64,000 bases of DNA from JACRAV01 sp964571235. Lineage in GTDB: Bacteria; Zixibacteria; MSB-5A5; GN15; FEB-12. Positions 1 through 8,918 of the stretch are shown piece by piece. The notes below the pieces were generated by a model. It made no database searches, was not told the origin of the DNA, and worked only from the letters and a program-made list of their open reading frames with translations. Both the position numbers and the translations under genes were made by a program. Positions within the stretch are counted from its first letter, which is position 1; every line of letters begins with the position of its first letter. The stretch spans positions 1-64,000 of the forward strand of contig CAZNAI010000001.1 of NCBI GenBank assembly GCA_964571235.1, in the 5' to 3' direction.

Positions 1-1244
1 ATCGAGTGCGAGATCCTAAAATTCCGGGCATGTTCGTATGAAAGTCCCGGCATTGCTTCGGCTTGGGCAATCAGCGCATCGATACCGGCCAGTGTCTTGT
101 GCGGTTCGGGGATTTTGCCGTCGAAGTTTGTTTCAATCAGCTTGCAAACGCGCGAGAGCAGATTCCCAAGATCATTGGCCAGATCGGAATTGTACTGAGT
201 GACAAACCGCTTGGCCTGAATGTCGCCGTCGATGCCGAACGGAAACTGCGTAAGCAAAAGATACCGTGTGCCATCCGGCCCGAATTGAGGCACCAGATCA
301 TTCGGATCGATGAAATTTCCGAGCGACTTGGACATCTTATCGCCGTCAACGGTGAAAAATCCATGAAGGAAAATCGTATCGGGAAGTTTCACTCCCGCCG
401 CCAGGAGCATTGCCGGCCAATAAAGACAGTGAAACTTCAAAATGTCTTTGGCCATGAGATGGACTACTTCACCGCCCGTCCACCACTTGTCAAATTTGGC
501 CGGATCATCGGCGTATCCGATTGCCGAGATATAGTTAGTCAGAGCATCGACCCAGACATACGCAATCTGACTTTCGTCAAATGACAGTGGGATTCCCCAC
601 TTGACCCGTTCGCGCGAGAGTGAAAAATCAGGAAGGTCCTGGCCGATCAAACCGAGTACTTCGGCCCGTCGCTCTTCGGGAAGAATCTTCAGTTCACCTG
701 ATTCGATTCTCCGCTTGATCTCCCCGGCAAACGCAGTCAACCGGAAAAAATAATTCTTCTCTTTGAGTTTCTGAGGCGGCGTCTTGTGATACGGACAAAG
801 TCCGTCAACCAGTTCTTTCTCGGTTAAGAATTTTTCGCACCCCTGACAATAGAGTCCCTCATAGTAGGCTGAATAGACAACGTCTTCCCCCGCCTGCGTC
901 TTCGCCGTGCGCATGGCGTCGAGAATTTTTCGGACTCCCGCTTTGTGCCGATCAGAAGTTGTCCGGATAAAGTCATTGTATTCGATATCGAGATTCTTCC
1001 AGGCATTTTGAAAAGTCGCTACAGTCCGGTCACAAAATTCGATCTCGGAAAGCCCCGCCGCCGCGGCCGCCTCGGCGACTTTGGCCCCATGCTCATCGGT
1101 GCCGGTCAAGAAAAATGCGTCGCGTCCGGCCAGCCGGTGCATTCGCGCCAGGAGATCAGCCGCAATCGTCGTATACGAATGGCCGATATGCGGCTTGTCG
1201 TTTACATAGTAAATCGGAGTAGTGACATAGAATGGCTTAGGCAT
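1..1244 (-). CDS. metG: Methionyl-tRNA synthetase, N-terminal 414 codons (cut by window edge)
   Basis: Class I aminoacyl-tRNA synthetase that charges tRNA-Met in the cytoplasm. The reading frame stays open to base 1, so the C-terminus lies outside the window. Reading the minus strand gives MPKPFYVTTPIYYVN at the start, the HIGH signature at residues 19-22, a single zinc knuckle of form C-x2-C (133, 136) and C-x2-H (150, 153), and the KMSKS loop near residue 300 (GDKMSKSLGNF). One knuckle resembles the Thermus-type enzyme rather than the two-knuckle E. coli type. ATG at 1244 is chosen because the conserved N-terminus begins there; the only AGGA is rather far upstream. It follows ricT by 24 bases on the same strand and is probably the last gene of the ftsE-to-metG run. 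Confidence 0.95.
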   Translation of the reverse strand, partial: MPKPFYVTTPIYYVNDKPHIGHSYTTIAADLLARMHRLAGRDAFFLTGTDEHGAKVAEAAAAAGLSEIEFCDRTVATFQNAWKNLDIEYNDFIRTTSDRHKAGVRKILDAMRTAKTQAGEDVVYSAYYEGLYCQGCEKFLTEKELVDGLCPYHKTPPQKLKEKNYFFRLTAFAGEIKRRIESGELKILPEERRAEVLGLIGQDLPDFSLSRERVKWGIPLSFDESQIAYVWVDALTNYISAIGYADDPAKFDKWWTGGEVVHLMAKDILKFHCLYWPAMLLAAGVKLPDTIFLHGFFTVDGDKMSKSLGNFIDPNDLVPQFGPDGTRYLLLTQFPFGIDGDIQAKRFVTQYNSDLANDLGNLLSRVCKLIETNFDGKIPEPHKTLAGIDALIAQAEAMPGLSYEHARNFRISHS

Positions 1245-1268
1245 AGGCTCAATTAATCCTGTCGCGTA

Positions 1269-2168
1269 CTAATTAAGTGCGTCGGGTTCATCCAGCCGTT
1301 TGAGCGCTTCATCGTCCAGACGATCCGAATCCCCGCCGCGCCGGGCGCCGTCGCGTCCGCCCGAAGGCGACTGTACTTTGACAATCTCCTCCGGTTTAGC
1401 GCGGAATGACACACCTTCGGCGTTGGTCAGCACCGCTTCTTCGCGGAAATAGTCGATCCGGTCAATTGTTCCAACTCCATGGATGGTCTCCACCGCCGAT
1501 CCGGGGCGCGGAAATTTCTTGCGATTCGCCACATATTGATCAACTTCATAGCGCAAACAGCAAAGAAGCCGGCCGCAGTTGCCGGAAATTTTCGACGGAT
1601 TCAAACTCAAATCTTGTTCGCGCGCGTGGCCGGTCGTAATGGGCGCGAAGTCTCCGATGAATGTGTTACAGCACTGACGCTGTCCGCAGATGCCGTACCC
1701 GTCGACCCGCCGCGCTTCGTCGCGCACACCAATCTGACGCAGTTCGATCCGGGTTCGATACCGCGACGCCAGGTCGCGCACAAGCGACCGGAAATCGACC
1801 CGGTGGTCGGCGGTAAAGAAAAATGTGATCTTGTGACCGTCGTGCTGAATCTCAGAGTCAACGATCTTCATGATCAAACCGTGACGCCGCACGAGTCCGG
1901 ATACTTCGCGCTTGTACAACTGCTCGTTTATCCGGTTCTGATCAAATCGGGCCCGATCTTCTTTGCTCACGGGACGAAGTATCGATCGAGGGCGGTCCGA
2001 TTCGGCAAACTCGACATTTGCCTCCACCCGCCGCGCCACCCGGCCGACATCTTCACCTTGTTCGACCTGAGTCACTACCAGATCATTTACATGCAGGGTA
2101 TGATGGTATGAATTGTAAAACGGTGCGCGTCGCGAACCTTTGAATTCGACTACATATAGTTCAGCCAT
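1269..2168 (-). CDS. ricT: PSP1/RicT-type iron-sulfur regulatory protein
   Basis: 299-residue PSP1-domain protein of the YaaT/RicT family. In B. subtilis RicT acts with RicA and RicF in a Fe-S-containing complex affecting RNase Y-dependent mRNA processing; whether it does the same here is inference. The cysteine-rich segment is plain: CGQRQCC at about residues 160-166 and CGRLLCC at about 199-205, the ligands expected for an iron-sulfur cluster. The N-terminus MAELYVVEFKG and the charged C-terminal tail are typical. The start is supported by GGAGG seven bases before ATG 2168. It sits between holB and metG, the neighbourhood in which this family is found in many bacteria (holB-yaaT-metG). Confidence 0.9.
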   Translation of the reverse strand: MAELYVVEFKGSRRAPFYNSYHHTLHVNDLVVTQVEQGEDVGRVARRVEANVEFAESDRPRSILRPVSKEDRARFDQNRINEQLYKREVSGLVRRHGLIMKIVDSEIQHDGHKITFFFTADHRVDFRSLVRDLASRYRTRIELRQIGVRDEARRVDGYGICGQRQCCNTFIGDFAPITTGHAREQDLSLNPSKISGNCGRLLCCLRYEVDQYVANRKKFPRPGSAVETIHGVGTIDRIDYFREEAVLTNAEGVSFRAKPEEIVKVQSPSGGRDGARRGGDSDRLDDEALKRLDEPDALN

Positions 2169-2202
2169 TGGATTTCCTCCGGAGGGTATGCGCCCGAGTC
2201 CA

Positions 2203-3321
2203 TCAGGCCTGGGTAGGGAGGGCCGATCGCAACCTGAGCGCCAGCGCCGCCAGCGAAGGGTGAATATGCACGTTCACGCGGAAATCGGCAAGCGTGTTTT
2301 TCAAGTGCGAGGACATGATGGCGGCAACCTCGGGATCGGCGAAATACTGCGATAATCGCTTCAAGTCCGGGGCGAAATCGACATTTATCAAATCGTCGTC
2401 TTTGCCGGTCGACGCAAAGGCGGAGCAGTCGCGCACCAGTGATCCCCACAGTCGAACAAGTTCTTCGGCCTGACCGCGGTCGGCATCGGCAAACAGCTCG
2501 GTCAAATGACCGATCATCGAGGGCGACGAATCGACAAACAGCGATTTGAAAAGCAATAACCCAACCGCCCGATCCGAACCGCCGTCGTCGTCACCACCAG
2601 ACAGCGCAATCGCTCGCCCCAAATCGCGGTCTGAAATTCGCGACAAGAGCTTGGCTCGTTCGGTCGATAGGTTATGGTTCGAGACTAAGTAGTCGACGAC
2701 AAACTCCTCCGGCAACGGCTCCAACACCAGATTGCGACAACGCGATTGAATAGTGGCGGAAACCTGTTCAAGATTGACAGTCGTCAGGACAATTGTCGTG
2801 TCACCGGGGGGTTCCTCGATCAATTTCAAGAGCGAGTCAGTGCCGTCCTGACGCATCCGGTCTATCCGGTAAATGACCGCCACCCGATGAATTCCGGGTC
2901 CCGCCCGTTGCGAGAGCGACCGTTTGAGCTCTCTTGCCATGTCGATCGGAATGGTCGCCGGTGAAGATGTATCGAGTAGTTGGAATGGTTCTTTGCGACG
3001 CGCTTCTATGAATTCAGCAGTCAATTCAACTGCTTCGCCGAGATTCTTGTGGGTTTTGACCGGTGCGATCACCGACAGCCCCTCGAAGTTCGCCGATGAT
3101 ATCAACCGGCAAGCCCGGCACTCGCCGCAGGGATTTTCCGATTCCCCCGACAGCATCTTCTCGCAGTTTCGTAGCGCGGCAATCGCCAGTGCCATCGGCC
3201 AGTGACCGTGCCCTTCCGCGCCGGAAACCAGATACGCCGATCCGAGCCGTCCCGCCTTGTGCGACCGGGTCAGCAGTGTCCAGCATCGATTTTGTGCTTG
3301 TGTGATCGGAAACTTATTCAT
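2203..3321 (-). CDS. holB: DNA polymerase III delta-prime subunit
   Basis: Clamp-loader subunit of the replicative polymerase (372 residues). The protein has the AAA+ layout of delta-prime: a degenerate P-loop (GAEGHGHWPMA), a zinc module CGECRAC near residue 65, and the SRC sensor motif in IQSRCRN near residue 190. Loss of a functional Walker A is normal for delta-prime, which is the stator of the clamp loader. The start codon lies inside the end of envC (8-base overlap), which suggests translational coupling in the ftsE-ftsX-envC-holB-ricT-metG run. A C-terminal extension of about 40 residues beyond the collar domain has no recognisable motif. Confidence 0.85.
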   Translation of the reverse strand: MNKFPITQAQNRCWTLLTRSHKAGRLGSAYLVSGAEGHGHWPMALAIAALRNCEKMLSGESENPCGECRACRLISSANFEGLSVIAPVKTHKNLGEAVELTAEFIEARRKEPFQLLDTSSPATIPIDMARELKRSLSQRAGPGIHRVAVIYRIDRMRQDGTDSLLKLIEEPPGDTTIVLTTVNLEQVSATIQSRCRNLVLEPLPEEFVVDYLVSNHNLSTERAKLLSRISDRDLGRAIALSGGDDDGGSDRAVGLLLFKSLFVDSSPSMIGHLTELFADADRGQAEELVRLWGSLVRDCSAFASTGKDDDLINVDFAPDLKRLSQYFADPEVAAIMSSHLKNTLADFRVNVHIHPSLAALALRLRSALPTQA

Positions 3322-4474
3322 CGCTCAACCAGATGACCGGATCAACCTCGTCCCCCCCCTTGCGCAGTTCAAAGCGAACCAATCCGGTGGGATCGGCAAC
3401 CCCCAGACGCGTTCGCGCCGAAACCGGATCGCCCACTGATACAGCCAGATCAGATAGGCCGGCGTAGGTCGAGTAAAACTGATCGTCATGGTTGATGATA
3501 ACGAAAGTCCCGTACCCGCGCAATTCGCCTGCGTAAGCTACTTGTCCTGGTCCGACTGAAATCACCGCCGCTCCCGCTTTCCCTTTGATACTGATGCCGG
3601 GGGAGTATGACCTAAGGTGCGTAACCGGGTCGGTCGACGGGCCAAAGCTTTGGACAATCTCGCCTCGATACGGCATGGGTAAACTTCCAGCCCGGAGCGC
3701 AAGCGCCGACCCACCTGTAGGCGCAGACGGCTTGGCTTTGCGCGTGGCGGCCGCTTTACGCTCTTGCTCCAGTCGCGCAACGATTCGTTCCATTTCAGAG
3801 GCCGATTGCTCCAGCGACACCAGTCGGTCCGACTGCTGACGACTCAACCTGCGCAACCTTGCCAGCGCCTTCTCGGCTTTCTCCTGTTTGGTCCGAGCTA
3901 AAGCAACGCTTGTTTCTTTCTTTCGCTTGAGCGTTGCCAGCTCGGCGCTCTTGCCCGACATCGCCGACAACAATTCCTGCGCCTTGATGACCTCGTTGGC
4001 ACCCAACGCAATTTTCCCTTGCTGAAAACCGGTAATGGCGGACAGATAAACTACTTTACGGCCAGACTCAAGCTCGGCGTTCGGCATGGCCAGCGACAAC
4101 ATCTGCGGCGCCCGATACAGACAATAGAATTGTCGCAGGTTCTCCAGAAATGATTCACGGGACGAATCAAGTTGCCGTTGGCGAGTCTCCTGATCCTCCT
4201 CGGTACGTTTGATATCCGCCTGAAGGCGTGAGAGTTGCGACCCCAGTCGCGATGCGACTTTCTTGTCAGAACTGATTCGCTGATCGAATTCGGCCGACGA
4301 CTTCTGCAGTTTTTTCTCTTCGGCCCGTAGAGAGTCAAGTTGCTTGCGCCCCTTTGTCATTTCCCGCTTCACATTGTCGAGCTGACTGCGATTCTTGAGG
4401 ACTTCGTCTTTTTCGCCGGCCAAAACCGTCGAAACGCCAAGAGCCAAAGTACAAAGTAAAATGGTCGTGCGCAT
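3314..4474 (-). CDS. envC: EnvC-like murein hydrolase activator with degenerate LytM domain
   Basis: 386 residues: signal peptide (1-19), a long charged coiled coil (about 25-240), then a LytM/M23 domain (about 265-386). The peptidase ligands are missing: the usual HxxxD is replaced by YSPGIS, the HxH region reads YAGLS, and the last histidine position reads VRFEL. This matches E. coli EnvC, whose inactive LytM domain activates amidases and whose coiled coil docks on FtsX. Its position two bases after ftsX fits an FtsE-FtsX-EnvC septal complex in the periplasm. A run of eight G in the coding strand lies about 15 codons before the stop. An active M23 peptidase is unlikely on these residues. 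Confidence 0.85.
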   Translation of the reverse strand: MRTTILLCTLALGVSTVLAGEKDEVLKNRSQLDNVKREMTKGRKQLDSLRAEEKKLQKSSAEFDQRISSDKKVASRLGSQLSRLQADIKRTEEDQETRQRQLDSSRESFLENLRQFYCLYRAPQMLSLAMPNAELESGRKVVYLSAITGFQQGKIALGANEVIKAQELLSAMSGKSAELATLKRKKETSVALARTKQEKAEKALARLRRLSRQQSDRLVSLEQSASEMERIVARLEQERKAAATRKAKPSAPTGGSALALRAGSLPMPYRGEIVQSFGPSTDPVTHLRSYSPGISIKGKAGAAVISVGPGQVAYAGELRGYGTFVIINHDDQFYSTYAGLSDLAVSVGDPVSARTRLGVADPTGLVRFELRKGGDEVDPVIWLSDE

Positions 4475-4476
4475 GG

Positions 4477-5331
4477 CTAATCTAAAAGTTTGCTCACACC
4501 AAAATACCCGCTGACCACACCCAGCAAAGTTGTGAGTGCGCAGAAGATGACTATGTCAATTGTCGGAGGAAGTGAGATCGCGATATCAACAAACTCAAGC
4601 TGTGACTTGCCGTACACCACAACCCCCCATGAAATCGCCGAGGCCAGCGCTCCGGCAATTCCACCCTCGAGCACGTAGGGAGCAGAGATCAACCACCGTC
4701 CCGCGCCCAAAAGTTGCATCTGCGTCAATCCCTTTACTCGTGCCCTGCTCATCAGGCGAATGTTGTTGGCCGAACTGATCACGGTCGCCAGCAAAATGAG
4801 AATACCGATGATAAATCCGATCCGCCGAATCACCCCGCGCGTTGCTTCGGTGTTCTCAAGCCATTTCTTTCCGTATTGAATCTGAGTCGTGCCGATCGAC
4901 TGTGCCAATTTCTGCTCAATCTCGGTCAGTTTCTCGCTCGTTAAATACTCTAGCCCGAATGTCAGCACAAACGACCGTGGTAAGGGATTGATGGTGTCGG
5001 CCGCAAGAATGTCCATCCCCAAAAGCCCGGTCAAGGCATCCCGGGCCGCATCTCGGGTGATGTAACTCAGCGAAAGCACTCCCGGGATACTCGCAATCCG
5101 GCCGCTCAGTTCGGCGACCGTTGAATCGGCCACACTGTCGGGAATGAACACTTCCATTTCCATATCGGAGATAATCGATTGATACAATTCGTCGGTCGAA
5201 CGTGCTCCAACCCAGAAGAGATTAAACAGCACAAAGAGCAACGTGAGTGACATCACCGCGGAAAGCGCCGTGCCGGGATTCCGCCTCACATTACGGCCGA
5301 ATTCCCGCCAGATAAACGACCACCGACTCAC
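4477..5331 (-). CDS. ftsX: Cell-division ABC permease FtsX
   Basis: 284-residue inner-membrane protein with the FtsX layout: cytoplasmic N-terminus, TM1 at about 22-42, a periplasmic domain of about 115 residues (SxxxxMEVFIPDSV onward) and three further TM segments in the last 120 residues. In E. coli FtsX couples FtsE to periplasmic EnvC. The start is a GTG (GTGAGTCGG) overlapping the TGA of ftsE by four bases, a translational-coupling arrangement. It is immediately followed by envC. The last TM helix ends in VSGYFGVSKLLD, typical of the family. Confidence 0.92.
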   Translation of the reverse strand: MSRWSFIWREFGRNVRRNPGTALSAVMSLTLLFVLFNLFWVGARSTDELYQSIISDMEMEVFIPDSVADSTVAELSGRIASIPGVLSLSYITRDAARDALTGLLGMDILAADTINPLPRSFVLTFGLEYLTSEKLTEIEQKLAQSIGTTQIQYGKKWLENTEATRGVIRRIGFIIGILILLATVISSANNIRLMSRARVKGLTQMQLLGAGRWLISAPYVLEGGIAGALASAISWGVVVYGKSQLEFVDIAISLPPTIDIVIFCALTTLLGVVSGYFGVSKLLD

Positions 5332-5999
5332 GCCAACACCCCGTCGGTAATCGTATACTTCTTGGCATTGGGCAATTCATGCGGCGGCATTTCCGACGAA
5401 ACTATTACCAGCGACCGCCCCGACGCCGCCACTTTGAATAGAAAATCAAAAACCTGCGCGACTGTGGCGCGATCGAGTCCGGCTGAGGGCTCATCTATTA
5501 AAACCAACGGTTGATTGGCGATAGTCGAACGCGCGATCTGTACCAGCGTCGCCTGTACCCGTGTCAATTGTGCGGGATATTCGCTGGCATGGGATAATAA
5601 GGATAACTCCGAAAGAGTCCGGACCAATCGTTCTTTCTGCGTCACCGTCCGCTCGCCCGCAATGACTAATGGTAGCAGAATATTCTCAGCCACCGTCATA
5701 GTCGGTATCAATCCAAACGGCCCACCCACTCCACCGATCCGCCGCCGAATCCGGCGCAACTGACCTTTGCTTTTCGCATTGAGCACCTTGCCGAATACTT
5801 CCACCGATCCGGCCTGAGGCGCCTTCTTCCCAAGTATCAAATCCAGCAAACTACTCTTCCCTGTGCCCGACCCACCGGCAATCATCGCCGAATGACCCGC
5901 CTCAAGCGAAAAAGTCAGATCTTTAAAGACCGATCCCCCCCGGTCTGATCGCAGTACAACATTGTGCAGTTCAACCAGATACTGCGACTCAGCCGACAT
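5328..5999 (-). CDS. ftsE: FtsE-like ABC ATPase with altered Q-loop, signature and H-loop
   Basis: Nucleotide-binding partner of FtsX, identified by sequence and by the GTGA overlap with ftsX. Walker A (GGSGTGKSS), Walker B (LVLIDEPSAGLD) and D-loop are intact. The other ATPase motifs are not: the Q-loop region reads GGVGGPFGLIP without glutamine, the LSGGQ signature is replaced by LTRVQ, and the H-loop histidine is replaced in VIVSSEMPP. I checked the DNA in these segments and the frame is continuous. The start is put at ATG 5999, which has GAGGGGCGGG just upstream; an in-frame ATG at 6029 would add 10 residues. It may bind ATP but hydrolyse it poorly. Confidence 0.85.
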   Translation of the reverse strand: MSAESQYLVELHNVVLRSDRGGSVFKDLTFSLEAGHSAMIAGGSGTGKSSLLDLILGKKAPQAGSVEVFGKVLNAKSKGQLRRIRRRIGGVGGPFGLIPTMTVAENILLPLVIAGERTVTQKERLVRTLSELSLLSHASEYPAQLTRVQATLVQIARSTIANQPLVLIDEPSAGLDRATVAQVFDFLFKVAASGRSLVIVSSEMPPHELPNAKKYTITDGVLA

Positions 6000-6089
6000 A
6001 GAAACCCGCCCCTCGCGGTTTGACTTCATACTGCCGATACCGTACGTTATTGCGAATCATTTGACCCAGTGAAAGCATATAATGATTGT
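6000..6089. promoter_or_regulatory. Divergent intergenic region between ftsE and YCF48-like gene
   Basis: About 90 bases separate the start codons of the divergent ftsE operon and the plus-strand YCF48-like gene. It must carry both promoters. I do not see a convincing -35/-10 pair on either strand, so no specific sites are called. Confidence 0.3.
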
Positions 6090-7049
6090 ATGATCCAACA
6101 CCCAAGACATCAAAATAAAAAGCTCCCCCAATCAATTGCCGTCCTGCTGACCCTCCTCGCCCCCACCATATTCGGGCAAGGATGGCAGGTCGTCAATTTC
6201 CCCAAAATCGACAATCTCACTGGTGTCGTCTTCTCATCGCCCGACACCGGATATGTTGTCACCAGCAATGGTGAAATCGCCCGGACAGTCGACGCCGGCA
6301 AAAATTGGGGCGGAGTCCAGCTTGCGAAAGTCGCCCTCGAAGATGTCTTCTTTGTGGCGCCAAGCAGTTTGTACGTATGCGGCGCCAAAGGAAAGATGTT
6401 CAAATCCGATAACGGCGGCCGCGATTGGATCAATATTTCTTACTACGATACCACTGTGACCTTTGTCAGTATCCGCGAATTGGGATTTGAAGTGCTCGTC
6501 GCCACCGGCCTTACCAGCGATTCGACACGCCGAAATGTAGGCGTTCTCGCTCGCTCTTCCACCGACGGTAGCGGTTGGGCACTGCAGGCGGTCGAAGGGC
6601 TTGCATTCGGCGAACTCTATTCCAACGGCAACTCCGCCAGATTTTGCTCCTGGGGGAAAATGTTCACCACTACCGACGCCGGCAGTCACTGGGAAGGGTC
6701 AAAGCTCCCCGACGGCAAGCCCAGTCGAATGCTCGACATGAAAGGAAACACCGGTATCATGGTCGGCAATTTCGGCCAGGTCGCTTATTCCGATGACCGG
6801 GGAAAGACCTGGCATCAGGTGACTATTCCAAAAGAAGAATCCCACTTCACTTCTGCGTTACTACTGAACACCAACGAAGGGTACATTGCCGGTGCCGATT
6901 CAAAGATGTATCACACCACTGACGGCGGCAAAACTTGGAACCGCGAAACATTGCCCATTACCTGCAACGTGCACGGCCTTGCCAAAGCCGGCAATCGCCT
7001 TTGGGCCATCGGCAATAAGGGCTCGATGATGTACAAATCGCTAAAGTAA
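6090..7049 (+). CDS. YCF48-like / BNR-repeat exported protein
   Basis: 319 residues with a signal peptide (MIQHPRHQNKKLPQS then a hydrophobic stretch ending near FGQG). The rest consists of repeated beta-propeller blades with the recurring signature of the photosystem-assembly YCF48/BNR family: ARTVDAGKNW, FKSDNGGRDW, FTTTDAGSHW, YSDDRGKTW and YHTTDGGKTW. Five such motifs fit a seven-bladed propeller with two degenerate blades. In non-photosynthetic bacteria these proteins are periplasmic or surface-exposed with unknown ligands. A GTG at 6069 would add seven residues; ATG 6090 gives a cleaner signal peptide, but neither start has an obvious ribosome-binding site. It stands alone, divergent from ftsE. 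Confidence 0.8.
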   Translation: MIQHPRHQNKKLPQSIAVLLTLLAPTIFGQGWQVVNFPKIDNLTGVVFSSPDTGYVVTSNGEIARTVDAGKNWGGVQLAKVALEDVFFVAPSSLYVCGAKGKMFKSDNGGRDWINISYYDTTVTFVSIRELGFEVLVATGLTSDSTRRNVGVLARSSTDGSGWALQAVEGLAFGELYSNGNSARFCSWGKMFTTTDAGSHWEGSKLPDGKPSRMLDMKGNTGIMVGNFGQVAYSDDRGKTWHQVTIPKEESHFTSALLLNTNEGYIAGADSKMYHTTDGGKTWNRETLPITCNVHGLAKAGNRLWAIGNKGSMMYKSLK

Positions 7050-7058
7050 TTTCGTCCC

Positions 7059-7476
7059 GTGGGCGGCAGACGCCTTTGTCTACCCATCTCCACCTCCCTC
7101 AATACTAACCGGCGAAGCCCCAAGGCCTGGCGCCGCCAGCCTTGGTAACCCACCATTTGAGGCCTGTCGAATCAGTCTCCAACACTGTCGTTGCAGGAGC
7201 GACGTCATCCTGAGCCTGTCGAAGGACGGCGCGACGAAGCAATCTCTTCTTGCTGTTCCAGTCTTCGTAGGTCGGGTTGGCAAGCTCCGCTCACGGAGCG
7301 CCGACTACCCGACATCTCGTAGCCTACCGCCGACATTCGGTAGCCGACCGCTCTGCGGTCGGTTGTTGGATCGGTCGCGAATACGCACCGCGTAGCGGTG
7401 CGCTACCAAATTCTGCCAGTTGCGTTAGGTCTTGCTGAGGTCCGCTGTAGGCGGAACGAGGTGTGACCTGACGCAG
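7059..7476. repeat. Mosaic of five or more short palindromic repeat families
   Basis: The 600-base gap before rho holds no gene. It contains, in order: family A (GGGCGGCAGACG... at 7061-7085), family I (CGGCGAAGCCCC, 7110-7146), family B (GTCAT...GCAATCTC, 7204-7246), family C (GTAGGTCGGGTT...CCCGACA, 7267-7316), a palindromic stretch of CGGTAGCCGACCGC type (about 7322-7375), family E (GCACCGC-GTA-GCGGTGC, 7385-7408) and family D (TGCGTTAGGTC...GACCTGACGCA, 7421-7475). Relatives of each family recur elsewhere in the window (see findings). The letters are my own labels. Confidence 0.8.
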
Positions 7477-7593
7477 TTTGGAAATGCAAGATGTCGCAAC
7501 CGCCCTTCGAGGACTCAGGACTTCGCAGGGGTTTCGACCTACGGCGGAATTCTCGTGCGTGGCGGTCGTCCACGGCCTGGCAAAACCAGCCAA

Positions 7594-7623
7594 ACAAAAA
7601 GCCCACCGATTTGCGGCGGGCTT
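7594..7623 (-). terminator. Rho-independent terminator after rho
   Basis: On the minus strand GCCCGCCG and CGGTGGGC form a stem with a short AAAT loop, followed by TTTTTG. It lies 28 bases past the rho stop codon and suits the end of the rsfS-rho transcript. Confidence 0.8.
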
Positions 7624-7650
7624 GTCATCCGACGTTGTCAATGTGATTGA

Positions 7651-8910
7651 TTAATCCTTCATCGACGCCAGGAACTTCTTGTTGTTCTTGGTCTTTTTCA
7701 GGCGGTCGATCAAAAATTCCATCGCCTCGACCGGATTCATCTCAGAAAGGAACTTGCGGAGAATCCACACTTTCTGGAGCGTGTCTTCGGGTATGAGAAG
7801 TTCTTCTTTACGCGTCGACGACCGGTTGATATCCATCGCCGGGAAAATACGGCGGTCGGCCAGACGGCGATCGAGCACCAGTTCCATATTACCGGTGCCT
7901 TTGAACTCTTCGAAAATGACTTCGTCCATACGCGAGCCAGTTTCGATCAATGCGGTCGCTACAATAGAAAGCGAGCCACCCTCTTCGATATTTCTCGCCG
8001 CGCCGAAAAATCGTTTCGGTTTGTGCAAGGCATTGGAATCAACTCCACCCGAAAGAATCTTCCCCGAGTGCGGCACCACCGCGTTGTGGGCGCGGGCTAA
8101 ACGGGTGATCGAATCGAGCAGAATCACAACGTCATGCTTGTGCTCGGTCAACCGCTTGGCTTTTTCAAGAACCATTTTGGCTACCTGCACGTGGCGTTCG
8201 GCCGGTTCGTCAAAGGTCGACGACACCACCTCGCCCTTGACCGACCGACGCATGTCGGTTACTTCTTCGGGACGTTCGTCAATGAGAAGCACAATCAATT
8301 TCACTTCAGGATGGTTGGCGGTAATCGACTGCGCGATCTTCTGCAAGATGATCGTTTTACCCGCTTTGGGCGGCGAGGTGATCAGGGCGCGTTGGCCTTT
8401 ACCAATTGGGCACATCAGATCGATCACACGGGTCGTGAGATCATCGGGATTCGATTCAAGCAAGAACGGGACATTCGGATAGAGCGGCGTGAGATTATCG
8501 AAAAGCGTTTTGTGCTTGGCGACATCCGGGTTTTCGTAGTTGACCGTTTCGATTTTGAGTAGCGCGAAGTACCGCTCATTGTCTTTGGGAGGACGAACCT
8601 GGCCATTGATCGTGTCGCCGGTCCGAAGATCGAAGCGCTTGATTTGCGAAGGAGACACATAGATATCATCCGGACCGGGCAGATAGTTGTAATCTGGCGA
8701 GCGCAGAAAGCCGTACCCTTCTTCCATGATTTCCAGCACACCCTCGGCGAAAATCGCGCCATTGGCGTTGGAGCGGCTCTCCATGATTTTGTAGATCAGC
8801 TCTTGTTTGCGAAGCCCCGATACTCCGGGAATATCCAGATCCTCGGCCGTTTTCAGAAGTTCGGCGATCGTCTTGGTTTTCAGTTCGGCCAGTTCAACAT
8901 TCTCTGCCAT
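7651..8910 (-). CDS. rho: Transcription termination factor Rho
   Basis: 419-residue hexameric RNA helicase. The Rho N-terminal helical domain (about 1-45), cold-shock-like RNA-binding domain (about 50-120, with EGYGFLRSPDYNYLPGPDD) and RecA-type ATPase domain with Walker A SPPKAGKT near residue 180 and Walker B VVILLDSITR are all present. Length matches the family. ATG 8910 (MAENVELAEL) is preferred because GAGGGTGAG precedes it; a GTG four codons upstream overlaps the rsfS stop. Downstream is a good hairpin terminator. Confidence 0.97.
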   Translation of the reverse strand: MAENVELAELKTKTIAELLKTAEDLDIPGVSGLRKQELIYKIMESRSNANGAIFAEGVLEIMEEGYGFLRSPDYNYLPGPDDIYVSPSQIKRFDLRTGDTINGQVRPPKDNERYFALLKIETVNYENPDVAKHKTLFDNLTPLYPNVPFLLESNPDDLTTRVIDLMCPIGKGQRALITSPPKAGKTIILQKIAQSITANHPEVKLIVLLIDERPEEVTDMRRSVKGEVVSSTFDEPAERHVQVAKMVLEKAKRLTEHKHDVVILLDSITRLARAHNAVVPHSGKILSGGVDSNALHKPKRFFGAARNIEEGGSLSIVATALIETGSRMDEVIFEEFKGTGNMELVLDRRLADRRIFPAMDINRSSTRKEELLIPEDTLQKVWILRKFLSEMNPVEAMEFLIDRLKKTKNNKKFLASMKD

Positions 8911-8918
8911 GATACTAC

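Noticed and set aside
3314..4474. Active M23 endopeptidase
   Set aside because: Zinc ligands are replaced in all expected positions, and the FtsX neighbour points to EnvC.
5328..5999. Frameshift as the cause of the odd FtsE motifs
   Set aside because: The reading frame is continuous through Walker A, the altered signature and Walker B, and flanking residues fit the family.
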